A DNA stretch of 64,000 bases from contig CM057337.1 of the NCBI GenBank assembly GCA_030015575.1, positions 378,471,582 through 378,535,581 on the forward strand, given 5' to 3'. Made by a program: the position numbers and the translations under genes. Source of the DNA: Agapanthus africanus (taxonomy: Eukaryota > Streptophyta > Magnoliopsida > Asparagales > Amaryllidaceae). Below the pieces are notes generated by a model. That model was not told the DNA's origin. It made no database searches and was given only the letters and a program-made list of their open reading frames with translations. Positions 47,629-61,268 of this stretch are shown piece after piece; position 1 is the stretch's first letter, and every line of letters starts with the position of its first letter.

Positions 47629-49706
47629 TGTCTAGCACCCTATAATGAGTTTTGAAGCATCACATGTCCCAGAGTTTAAATTTTGATGGTGCTAAACAAG
47701 CATACAAAGGAATCGATCCTAGAAAATTAGGGTTACGAAACTTAAAGCGAACAAAACTAGGGTTTCGAGACTACAACCTTTGTAGCTCCCTTTCGCTGGA
47801 ATCCTTGGTGTCTTGGGTGTTGGAAGAAGGTCCTCTTGAAGTCCTCTCATGTTCACGACAATCCACCCGGAGTTCGCCGTCCAAGCTCGCAACTTCGAGA
47901 ATCGAAGAGAACACTCTAAACAAGTTGGCTAAACTTGTGTAGAATGAAGTTGTGGTTAAGATTCTCACTTCAAAAACCTTTCTTTATGTGTTTATTACTC
48001 ACTAGAAGAAACTAGAGAGCAAATATGAAGGAGGAAGAAGATGGTGGCAATATTTTTAACAAGAGATGAAGAAAATGATAACCCCTAAAAGAAAAATGAA
48101 ATATATCATTATATATTTTATTTCTTCTCACTATGAACCATGGTTAAAATGATGGAGACATTATTTAACTTGAGTTTTAAATCATAAAGAGAAGGATAAC
48201 TCAAGGTTAGAGGTAGATGAGCTTGGTTAGGTTAAAAGAAGAATGTAGAAGCTAGAAAGAATTATCCTTTTCTTTTCAATTTTGTCTTAAACACAAAATC
48301 AAATAATAATCCATCATTTATTCCATGGTGTGAGTCTTATATTGCCACCATTTCCATGTGTAAACAACCATGATAGATAGGTGTATGTATGTGTGTATGT
48401 ATGCACATCCATATGTGCATGAAACAAGATAGAAAGAAAGAAACACATACATACATGCATACATCCATCATGTCCAAGAAAGGTTTTAAGTGAGAAAACT
48501 AATGGTTAAGTGATGAATCAACACTTGATTTATCAATCCGGCCATATCACATATGACCCTACCAAAAGCAAGCCACCCGATCAATGTTCGGTATCCCAAA
48601 CGCGCATTTTAATCGGGTGCATGCGCATATCGCATACGCGCACCACAACGTTTCGCCTGGACTGGGTAACTCCTTTGTGGGACTCTAAGACTCGTCAATA
48701 CGCCGGCAGAGGGTGATGATCATATCAAGCAACCCCAAGCCGCAAGCGGTCAGCTAAACGTAACGGCCACCCGGGTATTGAGCGATCAGAAGAAGACAAG
48801 CGAACCTGCTACAACTCCCGTCGAGCCAACCGGCAACACTACCGTACAGTCCAGTCTCTTCGTCAGATATGCTGCATATCGAGCCTAGGGATGGTCACGT
48901 CGACCCTAATGACTCAATAAGTCATGCCGTTGAATGGTCTATAACAGATCGAGAAACTACTGATAACACTTATCAGCAAATCTCAGCAGCCCTGGCCAGG
49001 GACTTACTTATATAACCAGTCGGGCACATCACAGCATCAACCCCCAATACCGGGAGATACGAAACCCCTCCTATCGCTCATTGCCTTCGTGTGTCTCGGG
49101 ACTGTACCCAACAGCCACCTGTTTGCACGACTCAGTAGAGCCGTGGTAGGGTGGCAATCAAAGTACAGTGGGAGAACACACAAGACTCTATGACGATCTC
49201 GGGTCTACAGACTAACTTGTACCAGTGTTACCTGAGAACTACTATCCGAAGATAGATATAATTCCATATAGGAGTTCTCGGTGAGTCCGTCCAGTGTACC
49301 CAGTCAGCACTGAGCACCCGTATATGATCTTGATGTCAAACATCGATGAATGTGGGAACATCCATCGCCCATCGTATGGGTCTAGTATCACATACGCTAG
49401 TCTACTCTGGTATATCAATGCCCCGTCTCGATATACCTACGACTAGGCACTTTCCAGGATATGCTTATAGACTACAGATGTCCCACTAGTATGATCTCCA
49501 TCATAATCAGAGCAGTCAAGCCAATATCCTCAGGGCTTTATCTGCATTTATGAGTGAATAATAAGCATGATCAAATCAACATGTCAGATAAAGAAGAACC
49601 AGATAGCATACTATCATGTCGAGCAAGAATGTATACTGAATATATATACATGTATAGATATATCCACTATCATATAATGGCCTCTAGGGCATACATATAT
49701 CCAACA
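47629..49706 (-). repeat. 3' LTR of copia B
   Basis: 2078 bp, TGTCTAGCACCC to TATATCCAACA. Diverged from the LTRs of A and C but shares the conserved block 48640-49160 (GTCAATACGCCGGCAG, CGTAACGGCCACCCGGGT, CTGGCCAGGG) and CTACAACCTTTGTAG (47771-47785). Hairpin CTGATAA-CAC-TTATCAG is at 48960-48976. Confidence 0.9.
48381..48475. repeat. GTAT/CATA microsatellite inverted repeat
   Basis: A GTATGTATGTGTGTATGTAT run (48383-48402) faces a CACATACATACATGCATACA run (48444-48463) across about 40 bp, so the two can pair. The spacer contains TGCACATCCATATGTGCA, itself an inverted repeat. It lies within the B LTR. Confidence 0.75.
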
Positions 49707-49720
49707 ATCTCCCACTTGCA

Positions 49721-52700
49721 CTAAGGCCAGTTATTGGCGTATCTCATACCCAACATCTCAAAAAGTCGCTCATGCTGCGGCTGAGGGAGGGCCTTGGTGA
49801 ATGGATCCGCGGCGTTATTCTTTTTGTCTACCCTCCTAATCTCGATCTCGCGGCGATCTACAATCTCCCGGATCAAATGAAAACGCCTCAGGATGTGTCT
49901 GGACCGCTGATGGGATCTGGGCTCCTTGGCTAACGCCATAGCCCCATTATTGTCACAATACAAAGGTATTGGATCAATTATGGTTGGAACTATTCCTAGC
50001 TCCGAGACGAACTTCTTCATCCAGACGGCTTCCTTGGCGGCATCATTTGCAGCAATGTACTCAGCTTCCATCGTAGAGTCTGCAACGGTATCTTGTTTAG
50101 AACTCTTCCAACTCACCGCCCCTCCATTAAGGGTAAATACAAACCCAGAGATAGATTTGCTGTCGTCCTTATCGCTCTGGAAGCTCGAATCGGTAAAGGC
50201 CTCCATTTGGAGATCTCCATTACCATACACCAAGAACAATTCTTTAGTCCTTCGCAAGTACTTAAGAATGTTCTTCACAGCTGTCCAGTGATTCTCCCCT
50301 GGGTTGGATTGATACCTGCTTACAACATTTAGTGCATAAGCTACATCTGGGCATGTACATAACATCGCATACATTATAGATCCTACTGCCGAAGCATAGG
50401 GTATAATACTCATGCGAGCTCTCTCTTCATTGGTCTTTGGGCAAGAATCCTTGGAGAGAGTGACCCCATGGCAAGCGGGTAAGGCACCCCGTTTGGAGTC
50501 TTCCATACTAAATCTTTTTAGGATGGTGTCAATGTACCTGGTTTGGGACAATCCCAATAACCTTTTGGATCTATCTCTATAGATCTTTATGCCCAGAATG
50601 TATGTGGCATCACCCAGGTCCTTCATAGAGAACCTCAGTGATAAGAAAGATTTGACCGACTGTAGCATAGCAATATCATTTCCTATCAGAAGAATGTCGT
50701 CCACGTATAATACGAGGAATGTGACAGCTCTCCCTACAGCCTTCTTATAAACACAAGGTTCATCTGGATTTTTGATGAAATCAAACTCTTTGATGACATC
50801 ATCGAAACAGATGTTCCAACTCCGTGATGCCTGGTTTAACCCATATATTGATTTAAGCAATTTACATGCTTTCCCGGTGCTCCCACTGTCAATGAAGCCC
50901 TCTGGCTGATCCATATAAACGCATTCTTCTAAATTTCCATTTAGAAATGCGGTTTTAACGTCCATCTGCCAGATTTCATAGTCGCAGTGAGCAACAATAG
51001 CAAGTAGGACCCGAATGGATTTAAGCATGGCTACGGGAGAAAAAGTCTCGTCATAGTCCAAACCTGGTCTTTGACGAAAACCCTTCGCCACAAGTCTTGC
51101 CTTATAGGTCTCCACTTGCCCATCTACACCAATCTTTCTTTTAAAGATCCATTTGCACCCCATAGGTTTTACCCCAGGGGGTACAACGTCCAAAGTCCAT
51201 ACTTTGTTGGTGTACATAGACTCCATTTCGGATCTCATGGCATCCAGCCACTTCACAGAGTCTTTACTCGTGATAGCTTGCTGAAAACTGGTAGGATCAT
51301 CATCATCCATGATGCAATCTTCTCCGTTACCATCAATGAGGAAACCGTAGTACCTCTCCGGTGGGCGAGAAGTCCTACCAGACCTACGGAGTGGCCGAGG
51401 TTCTTCAGTTTCTGTTGCAACAGCCGGTTCAACCAAATCATCATTTGTAGTTTGTGTCTCTAGAACCTCTTCTAGATCCACCACCTTGCCATCATCTTTA
51501 TCTGTGAAAAACTCTTTTTCTAAGAATGTGGTATACTGAGAAATAAACACTTTTTGTTCTTCTTTGTGGTAGAATAGATATCCATAAGAATTCTTTGGAT
51601 ATCCTACAAAATTACACATGACTGACCGTGTCTCGAGTTTGTCCGGATTCTGCTTTTTAACATAGGCCGGGCAACCCCAAATCTTAATTCTCTTAAGAGA
51701 TGGTCTCTTCCCATGCCATATCTTATATGGCGTGGTAGACACGGTTTTGGTTGGAACCCTGTTTAGCAGAAACGCTGTAGTCTCCAATGCATGCCCCCAA
51801 AACGAGACTGGTAACTCAGCGTCACTCATCATGGACCGGACCATATCTAATAGGGTCCTATTCCGTCGTTCTGACACACCGTTGTGCTGTGGTGTGTAAG
51901 GAGGAGTGAGTTGAGAGAGAATCCCATTCTCTTTTAGGAAGTTTGCAAATTCTGCACTGAGATACTCTCCACCTCGATCTGATCGAAGTATCTTGATACT
52001 CAAGCCGGTTTGTTTTTCTACTTCTTGTTTATATTCAATGAATTTCTCGAAAGCTTCGGACTTGTGTTTTAATAAAAATACATGACCGAATCTTGAGAAG
52101 TCGTCAGTGAATGTAATGAAGTATGAAAAACCGCCTCTAGCCTGTGTAGACATTGGCCCACATACATCACTATGTATGAGGCCTAGGAGCTGAGTAACTC
52201 TTTCTCCATGTCCGGTAAACGGAGTTTTGGTCATTTTACCCTTGATACAAGACTGGCAAGTCACATAAGATTTATATGCAAAAGAATTTAAATATCCATC
52301 TTTGTGTAACTTGTTTAGTCTTGTTTCGTTAATATGAACAAGTCTACAGTGCCAAAGAAAAGCTTCATTTAATTCTGAAAGTTTTCTTTTATTAGTGTGT
52401 TGTATACTGTAAACTGTGGGTTGATTTAGGACATATATTCCGTTGTTAAGCGTACCATATCCAACCAACATTTGATTCAGGTGAATGTTCATAACATTGT
52501 TCTGCAATACAAAATTATATCCTTCATTGTCCAACAAAGAAACGGATATTATATTACATAGCATACTTGGTACAAAATAACATGGATTCAAAACCAAAAT
52601 ACATCCAGATGGCAACCCCAAGTGATACTCTCCCACTGCGACTGTATGTACATTGGAACCATTTCCAACACGGAGAGTATGGTCACCTGTCTTCAAAACA

Positions 52701-53647
52701 TTGCTATTTTTCAGTCCCTGCATAGAATTGCAAATGTGAGAACCTGAACCGGTATCCAATACCCAGGAAGCAGAGTTTATTGAAAAACAGTTTTCTGTCA
52801 CAAACGCACCTGAAGCAGAAGCATCACCATGCTTCTTCTTGAGACTTAAGTACTCCGTGTAATTGCGCTTCCAATGTCCTGTCTTATGGCAATGAAAACA
52901 TTCGCCCTTCCCCGAGTCTCCAGCCTTGGACTTTCCCTTTCCCTTCACCTTTTTAACTCCGCCCTTAGGATTAATGGGTTTCTTCTTTTTCTTTCCCTTG
53001 GCCTTAGCTTTCGGGCGAGAAGAGGAAGACTGTCCAATAGTCATAACGGGAGTTTTTGCTAACTTCATGGTGCTCTCTGCACTCCTTAACATATTAAGGA
53101 GTTCAGGGAGTTCCTTCTCCATGCCATGCATGTTGAAGTTCACTATGAACTGAGCAAAGGTGGAGGGGAGGGACTGCAGAATAATATCTATATATTGTTC
53201 ATTGTCCATCGTCCATCCAAGGTCCTCAAGCTCTTCTATAAGAGTTATCATCTTCAGAACATGGTCTCCTACTGGTGTGCCAGGGGCCATCCGCATCTGA
53301 AACAATTTCCTTGATGCTTCATATCGTAATACGCGGGATTGCTCCCCATACAACTCCTTTGTATGGAGCAATATACCGTGAATTTCCATGTCCTCGTGCT
53401 GCTTTTGATGTGTGTTGTCCATCGATGCAAGCGCGAGGCATTTGGCCGTGGCACAGTCAGCGTCCTATGTCTTGCGGACTTCAATGTTCGCAACTGAGGA
53501 TTTTGGACCAGGGACGGGTGGGGCTGAAGCCGTGTGGACATATGATACTTTATCATAAGTCAAGGCGATTTTCAGATTCCTCAGCCAGTCTTTATAATTT
53601 GTCCCATTCAGTTTGTTTTTATCTAGTAGAAGCTTGAGTCCAGTCAT
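49721..53647 (-). mobile_element. Copia gag-pol region of B (nearly open)
   Basis: The gag start (MTGLKLLLDKNKLNGTNY, ATG at 53647) lies seven bases after a CT tract ending in AG. The main open stretch, 53422-49721 (1233 codons), holds, with rough residue numbers: gag core 1-150 (LYGEQSRVLRYEASRKLF), basic linker, zinc-knuckle-like CFHCHKTGH near 174, protease LDTGSGSHIC near 222, GAG-pre-integrase near 365-415, integrase 425-600 (HSDVCGP, SDRGGEY, NGVSERRNRTL), reverse transcriptase 770-1010 (YVDDILLIGND near 907), RNase H 1095-1220 (EAEYIAANDAAKE, DNNGAMALAKEP). About one break overall. It packages, copies and integrates element RNA. Confidence 0.95.
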
Positions 53648-55212
53648 GGGTATCTGCCATTAAGAGAGAGAAAAGAATACACTCAGCGAAAGCTCTTGCA
53701 TAGATTAGATTGGTTATTATCTTGTCTAATCGATGTTTCCCACTGCTTTTATCGAGTTTTTCTTTCAAACCTTAAAATGAAAAACTAGCCAGGATTAATT
53801 ACAATCTACAACTTCGATAACCGTTCAGCCAGGCCAGTGTCGGTACTTGAGGGAGGTTCCCCGTGCTTTCGCACGGACCTAATTAGAGTAAAACTCGTTT
53901 TCCCAGAGGCAGAGCCCCGTTAACACCTTTCTAGACACCTAATGAGTTAGCTAATTGTAAACTGTAAAACTCTCCTAGGAGCAACTATTGCCCATAGTGG
54001 GATCGGGATCCAACCATCACATGGAAGGTATGCAATCTCATTGCAAATTTCAACTATTGAAATTCCCGATGTGGTTTTTACCCCTAGCACTTATGATTTT
54101 AACTAAGGTCAACAAATCATAAGTACCAGTCAAGTTCTACCCGTCATTTCTTGATTAATTAGACCCACTCATATGACCCTTAACTAAGGTCAACAAAGTC
54201 ATAAGAATGTCCTAATTAATCTGCATCATATGCAATGTAGGAAGACATCACTTAGCTACCGTACACTACGCCTTAACTATAGTCAACAAACGTAGTACGA
54301 ATACTAAGTAATCTACTTCCTAAAATGACGGAGGGTTGCGGATGAATTTTAAGAAATTTTTTAACGCTTTGAACTTGATATCGTTGTAGAATCAAATGGT
54401 TTTCAAAAGGAGTGGCTTAAGCTCTGCAGTTTTGAAATATAGCCTTTTCATAAATAGCCGAGTGGTTTTCAAATCCAATTCTACAACATCTATTTAGGTT
54501 TATTTTCTTTACATTAATCACATTAATGTAATCTCATCATTTAAGTCCTTAAGCCAATCACAGAAAAGAAACGAAAATAACAGGTACGCTTATACCATCC
54601 GCATTCGCCGCAATGTTCCGTTATGCACCGTTAGGTTACTTAACTAGCGGCATACCGGAACGGGACTAGCGCGGGTGTAAAACATAAGCAACGTCTACTA
54701 TATATCATATATATAATATGCCATTCGTCTCAGATATCACAGAACACAGGCAGCAGAAATATAGATATAACGTGGGATATACTAGGACGTCCGTATTTAG
54801 TATTTAGCCAGAATAGAAAATACGGATTCCACAGTCGCGATGAATAGCCAAGCCCACACCCTGGACCCCTACGAGAGCGGCAAGTGACCCTACCAATTCT
54901 GGAGTTTAGGAGACCCGGTCTCGACTCCTCGAGATGGCCTCCCACCGAACCCCAGAACCCGGTCACCTGTGCTCCCCTCCTTGGGTCCATCCTAATACGG
55001 AAAAGTAAATAATATACAACACTGGTGGCAGCAACCTCAACCCGGAAGTGCCCCAAATAAAAGAATATTACATTACATTTGAATTTACATGAATGAAAAT
55101 ATAAAACTCTCATCTCACATAAAAAAAAAACCCCGGCTATTCAACCGCGACAATCCTGCACATCATATCTCAGCAACACATAATATCTCATATCATCAAC
55201 GTAAGTAAGTAT
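53648..55212 (-). other. Leader of copia B (partial)
   Basis: Aligns with the leaders of A, C and D: triple hairpins at 54089-54124, 54172-54203 and 54265-54296, then AT-rich sequence. The duplicated 95-nt module present in A, C and D is absent; the equivalent place (about 54400-54480) holds unrelated short sequence. Cut at 55212 by C. Confidence 0.8.
54089..54296 (-). other. Three hairpins sharing a core (copia B leader)
   Basis: Closing stems ACTTATGAT/ATCATAAGT (9 bp, perfect), TATGAC/GTCATA and ACTACG/CGTAGT each enclose the complement of TTTGTTGACCTTAGTTAAGG or a close variant. This is the strongest example of the motif in the window. Confidence 0.85.
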
Positions 55213-57435
55213 TGTAGGGTTCCTAGGCATCCTAATGAGGTTTCACAAGGCATCAACCATGCCAATTTCAAAAAATCTAGGTGCCGAGAAACCCGACTAC
55301 GGATCGTTTGCTAGAAAACTAGGCGAAAAGATAACTAGTTAACACTTAACTAAGGGAATACGGAAATACAACCTTTGTAGATCCGGTGCTCCACCTCCAT
55401 AGCTCCGCAACGAAGTCCTCTCCGCTGTCCAAATCAAATCCGGGCTCTAGCGTCGGCTTCGTCGGAGAATGGGCAAGCTAGGTCGTCGATGTCCATGCCG
55501 AAGATGATCTACGTCGAGGCATCGCTAAATCAAGCTCCGACTTCACCAAGTCAAGAAACTTGTGAAGAAAACAAACTCTACTACTTGGAAAGAGGTAGAG
55601 GATGAAGAAATATGAAGTGGGTTAACTTTAGTTTTGGATTTCTCACTCTTTTCCAACAATCACCATTGATGGAGCTTGGTTTTCTTCAAAGAAGAATGAA
55701 GAAGAAGAAGAGCAAGAAGAAGATAAGTATTATGATAAGAATAAAAGAATAAATAAAAATCCATTCTTATCATAATTCTCACCATGGTTAGGTGTAGAGA
55801 ATTAACTTGAGTTAATTGAATTGGTTAGGGTTAAGCATGAGACAAAATGGTGACTAAGTCAAAAGTTTATGAAGCTTCATGAAAGAAAACAAAAGAAGCC
55901 ACCATTCTATTTTATGCAATTTTATTTTCCAAAAATAAAAACAAATGAATAAATGAATAATCAAATAAAAACCCTAACCATTTCTTTAACCATGGTTTAA
56001 TTCTTTACACAAACCCTAATTTGCATGTATCATCAAATATGATACAAACAAGTGCACAAAATCATATCGCATATTCAATGCGCACAACCGAGCGAGAAAA
56101 TCCATTTAAAGTGAACCGATACTAGTTAATGCAAAGTAATATATCAAATATATAATTAAGCATTAAATCATTAAATCAACGCTTGATTTAACGATCCGGT
56201 CATGACGCACATAACCGACTGGTACCATTAGTAACATCTTATCGAATCAACACTTGATCCGATAACCCGGCTATATCGCATATAACCGATCAATGTCACA
56301 TCGCGAGAATCGAATACAGTATCACATACTGGTATTATTCTCGGTCCCGCACATATCTCATATGTGCTCCTATTTCGTTTCTCTTGAGCCAGGAAACCTC
56401 TGTGTAGGACTCTGAAGACTCGTCAATACGCCAGCAGCGGATGATGATCATATCAAACATCCACAAGCCGCAAGCGGTCTGCTAAACGTAACGGCCACCC
56501 GGGTATTGAGCGATCTGAAGATCGACGAGCAAGCCCGCTCACACTCTAGTGAATCCAACCAGTAACACTACCGTACAGTCCGGTCTGATCGTCTGATATG
56601 TCGCATATCCCGCCTAGGGGTGGTAAACGTCAGACCCCAATAGCTCGATAAGTCGTGTTGATATGAGGTCTATAACAATTCGAGAAACTACTGGTAACAC
56701 TTACCAGTAAATCTCAGCAACCCTGGCCAGGGATTTCCTGTTATAGCCAATCGAACACAGCGCAACATCAACTCCCTATACCGGGAGAGACGAATCCCCT
56801 CCTATCTCTCATTGCCTCCATGTGACTCGGGACTGTACCTAAAAACCACCGTTTTGCACGCCCTCTTGGATGTGGTAAGATGGAAATCAAAGCACAGTGG
56901 GAACCACACAAGACTCTATGACGATCTCGGGTCAACAGACTACTCTGTACCAGTGTCACCAGAGAACTGCCATCTGACGTGAGGTATAATACCATCTGGG
57001 AGTTCTCGGCGAGTCCGTCCAGTGTACCCAGTCTCTACTGAGCACCCGTATATCATCTTCGATGTCAAACACCAATGGATATGGGATCATCCATCGCCCA
57101 TCTGTATGGGTCGAGAAGGTATACGCTAGTCTACTCTGGTATATCGATGCCCCGTCTCGATACACCCACGACTAGGGACTTTGAAGGATGTACTTATGGA
57201 CTACCATGTCCCCACTAGTATGATCCGCATCATAGTCCAGATAGTCAAGCACACATCCTAAGGGCTTTACCAACATGTAACAGAGAGACAATCAGCATAC
57301 ACGTTAAGATAAAGAGTGACCAGATAGCATACTATCATGTCGAGCAAGAAAGTCTTCCCTATATATGTCCCAGCATCCACTACAATATACATCCAATGTA
57401 CAGTAATGGCCTCTAGGGCATACATATAACTAACA
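55213..57435 (-). repeat. 3' LTR of copia C
   Basis: 2223 bp, TGTAGGGTTCCTAGGC to ATAACTAACA. Same family as the A LTRs and the solo LTR. Contains CTGGTAACACTTACCAG (56691-56707) and CCCTGGCCAGGG. Left flank AGTAT (55208-55212) should recur after the 5' LTR if the insertion is simple. Confidence 0.93.
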
Positions 57436-57449
57436 ATCTCCCACTTGCA

Positions 57450-60230
57450 CAAGGGCCATCTGTAGCAGTGGTTGTAGTATCTCATACTCAACCATCCCAT
57501 AATAGTCTCTCTCTGGGAACAGGACTTTGTGAGTGGATCCGCTGTGTTGTCCTCTGAGTCTACTCTCCTTACCTCGATCTCCCTGGAGATCAACCATCTC
57601 CATGATCAGGTGACACTGCCTTAGAATATGTCTGGATCACTGATGGGACGGACGTTCCTTGGCATAAGCCACAACTCCATTGTCTCACAATGGTTGGAAC
57701 GTAGTTCATCTCATGAACCAGTATACACCCAAACATCCTCCTTGGTAGTATCTTAAGTAGCGATGTATCCTGCCTTTATCTTCTAGTATGTCACGGTATC
57801 TAGCTTGGAACTCCTCCAACATACCGTCCCTTTACTGAGGGTAAAGACAATGCCTGCGACTGACACTCAGTCGTCATTATCACCCTCGAACCCTTCTAGT
57901 GATTCTCCCCAAGATCGGTTGACACCATCTCACTACAACTAGTGAGAGTCCTAACATCCAATTAGATCTATCTCATAGATCCAAACACCAGGATTTAGGA
58001 GGTATCATTTTGATCCTATGTGGAGAATCATTGTGATAAGCGGAGATTGATCGAGCGTAGCATAGGAAACTCCTTCCCCATCAAGAGTATGTCATCCACG
58101 TACTCTACGAGGATCAGCACCATACTCCCTACTACCCTTTTGTTTATACAAGGTTCATCTACCATTTTGATGATGTCAAACTCTTTGACTAATCTATCAA
58201 AACAGATGTTCCAATTCCGCGATGCCTGCTTTAATCCTATAAAGCATCTTGCACACGTTTCCGCTGCTCCCACTGTCTACGAGGCCCTCTGGCTGTGTAC
58301 TTATAGACGCTCTCTTCCAAATCATCATTTAGAAAAGCAGTCAAGACACCCAACCACCAGATATCGTAGTCATGGTCTGTAGCCGTGGCAAGTAGGATCT
58401 GGATGGACTTAAGCATAGATCCTTAGAAAAAGGCTTCATTATGATCCATATCTGGTCAATTATGCAAACCTTTAACAAGTCTAGCTTTGAAAGTCTCAAC
58501 TTTTCCATCTACACCAAGTAATCTTCTCAAGATATACTTGCTCCTGATAGGGATTTAACCCTTCAGATATAGCAACCAAAGTCCATACTTTATTGGTGTA
58601 TAAGGATTCCATCTCAGATCACTAAGCATCCAGCCATTCTTACAGAGTCTCACTCCTGATGGCCAGCTCGAAGCTAGTTGGGTCATCATCTCATGATGCA
58701 ATCCTCGCTCCCACTGTCATAGAGAAACCGAAGTATCTTTCAGGTGGGTGAGGAACCCTACTAGATCGGCGGAGAGGCTGAGGTTCGTTGGAATCTACTG
58801 AATCCTTCGGTTCTGTCAAATCATTAGTTGCAGTTTGTATAGATGGAACATTTCCAGTTCTACATAACAGACCTTGCCTCGAGCTTGTCCGGATTTTGCT
58901 TTTAGACATAGGCCGGACAACCCCAAATCTCAACTAACTTGAGAGATGGGCTCTTCCCTTATCATATCAAATATGAAGTGGTAGGCAACTGATTTGATTC
59001 GAACCCTATTCAATAGGTATGCAGCTTCTCAAGTGCATAACACCCAAAAGGAAATAGGTAACTCAGTATTACTCATCATAGAGCACACCTTATCATATAG
59101 GGTGTGATTGCTCCGCCCTGATATACCATCGTGCTATGGTGTATACAGAGGAGTAATGCTGAGAGAGAATCTCATTCTCCTTTAGAAAAGTCCTGGAATT
59201 CCGTGCTCAAGTATTCTCCTCCTTGATCTCATCAAAGGACATAATACTTATACCCGTATTTTGGTTCTCTACTTCTCGCTTATATTCTGTGAATATCTCA
59301 AAAGGCTCGGACTCATATTTCAACAGGAACATATGTCTGAATCTTGAGAGATTATCAGAGAATGTAATGAAGTACAAAAAACCTGTCCTGGCATGTGTAG
59401 ACAGGGGACCTTACATACATCAACATGTATCATCCCAAGAGTTTACTAACTCTTTCTCTGTTTCCAATAAACAGTGCTATGGTCATCTTATCTCTGTGAC
59501 ATGACTGGCAAGTTTCATAAGATGCAAATTCAAACTCATTTAAATATGTATCTTTATGTAACTTCAGCTAGTCTGGTCACATTGATATGACCTAGTCTAC
59601 AATGCCTCAAGAAGGATTCGTTCATTTCTGAACTCTTCCTCTTGTGTGTGTTCCGTATACTAAGAACTGTAGTTTGATTTAGAACATTAATGCTTTTAGA
59701 TAACGTGCCTGAATCGATCAACTTTTGATATAGGAAATGTTCAAAACATTATCCAACTATACAAAATTTTATCATTTCTTTACTAATAAAGAGATAGATA
59801 TGATTTTGTATATCAGGTTCGGTATCTAATAACATTCGTTCAGAATCAATGTATTTGGAATACAGGGTGACAGTGACCAACAGACTTGGCTGCAACACTT
59901 GCCCCGTTTTCTGCCTCATGAAACTTATCACCCGTTCTCAGTTCTCTACCTTTCTGTAGCCCTATGTAACAGATTACATATCTGGGATCCTGGTCTGGTA
60001 TCACATACCCAGGACGTAAAGGTTACTGAGAAACAGTTCTCTGTAATGAACACACCCGAAGATGATGCATCAGCATGCACTCTCTTCGTTTGGGCGGCAC
60101 GGGAATTCTGGTAATCCCCTATTTCCTGCTCTGTCTTATAACAATTATAAGTTGGAGCAGGACCAACGTTCCCCAGCTCAATATAACAAGCGGGTTCGGT
60201 CAATATTCCGTATTATTATCTTGATTAAGG
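57450..60230 (-). mobile_element. Decayed copia pol remains (C)
   Basis: Traces in copia order on the minus strand: RNase H tail near 57460-57590 (REIEVRRVD, NTADPLTK), RT near 58030-58270 (GLKQASRNWNICFD; the YVDDILLMG-type motif), linker near 58700-58860 (EPQPLRRSSRVPHPPERYFGF), integrase near 58900-59500, protease and gag-end traces near 59950-60200. Broken many times, with several short deletions. No working product. Confidence 0.8.
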
Positions 60231-60682
60231 CGTGATATGGTCGCTACCTGGAGAGAGAAAGAAGAAAACACTCAGCGTGCGCTCTGTCAAGAATAGATTG
60301 GTTATTATTTTATCTAATCAGGATGGCTCCCACTGCTTTTTATCAAATCTTCCTTCAAACCCTAAAAGGAAAGACTAGCCGGGATTAATTACACACTACA
60401 AGTTCGCCAATCTTTCAGCCAGGCCAGTGTCGGTACTTTGAGGGAGGTCCCCCGTGCTTTCGCACGAACCTAATTAATGTAAACCTCGTTTTCCCAGAGG
60501 CGTAACCTCGTTAACAACTTTCTAGACACCTACTTGATCGGCTAATTGTAATATGTAAAACTCTCCCAGGAGTAACAATTACTCGCAGCGGGTATCGGGA
60601 TCCAACTATCTCATAGAAGGTATGCAATCTCATTGCAAATTTCAACACTTGAAATTCCCGATAATATTTTGCCCCTAGCGTC

Positions 60683-60888
60683 CTATGACCTTGACGCAGG
60701 CCAACAAACCATAGTCCGCTAGTCAAGTTCAACCCGTCATTTCCTGATTGAATTAAACCCACCCGCACGACCCTTGACGCAGGCCAACAAAGTCGCACGA
60801 CTACCCTAATCCAATCACATCATATGCTAGCAGATAAGCACCAGTTAGCTACCGCACACTATGCCTCGACGCAGGCCAACAAACGTAG
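60683..60888 (-). other. Three hairpins sharing a core (copia C leader)
   Basis: Closing pairs CTATG/CATAG (60683-60714), CGAC/GTCG (60768-60795) and CTATG/CGTAG with one G-U pair (60859-60888) enclose CTTGACGCAGGCCAACAAA or a close variant. Confidence 0.8.
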
Positions 60889-61025
60889 CACGAATACTAA
60901 GTACTACTTATCTGAAATGACGGAGGGCTATGACAGGTTTTTCTGAAAACCTATTGCGTAATGAACTTGATATCGTTGTAGAATCAAATGAATTTTGAAA
61001 TGGAGTGTTTTTGAGGCTTTTCTAG

Positions 61026-61268
61026 TTTTGCTAAAGGAGTCACTCCCGGTGAAGGGATCGTCGGTCCTTTCCTCGTCGAATGAGGTGCGGGATATATCAT
61101 ATATATCACTGTGCAAAGCAAAAACTCTTAAAAGCAATCAAAAGACAAACCGAGTGTGTAGCATCTGCCAGTTATTGCTAAAGGAGTCACTCCCGGTGAA
61201 GGGATCTCGGTCCTTTCCTCATCGAATAAGGTGCAGGATATATCATATATACCTCTGTGCAAAGCAAG
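61026..61268 (-). repeat. Duplicated leader module, two copies (copia C)
   Basis: Copies 61026-61121 and 61172-61268 share TTGCTAAAGGAGTCACTCCC, GGTGAAGGGATC, GATATATCATATAT and TGTGCAAAGCA, the complement of the module in A and D. Confidence 0.8.

Larger units (their letters stand above)
47629..55212 (-). mobile_element. Copia LTR retrotransposon B, interrupted by C
   Basis: Minus-strand copia: 3' LTR 47629-49706, polypurine complement 49707-49717, gag-pol 49721-53647, leader from 53648 to 55212, where element C is inserted. The rest of the leader and the 5' LTR should resume beyond the window. It has the best preserved coding of the window, with about one break in the gag-pol region, so B or close relatives may have supplied proteins to the defective copies. 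Confidence 0.93.
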
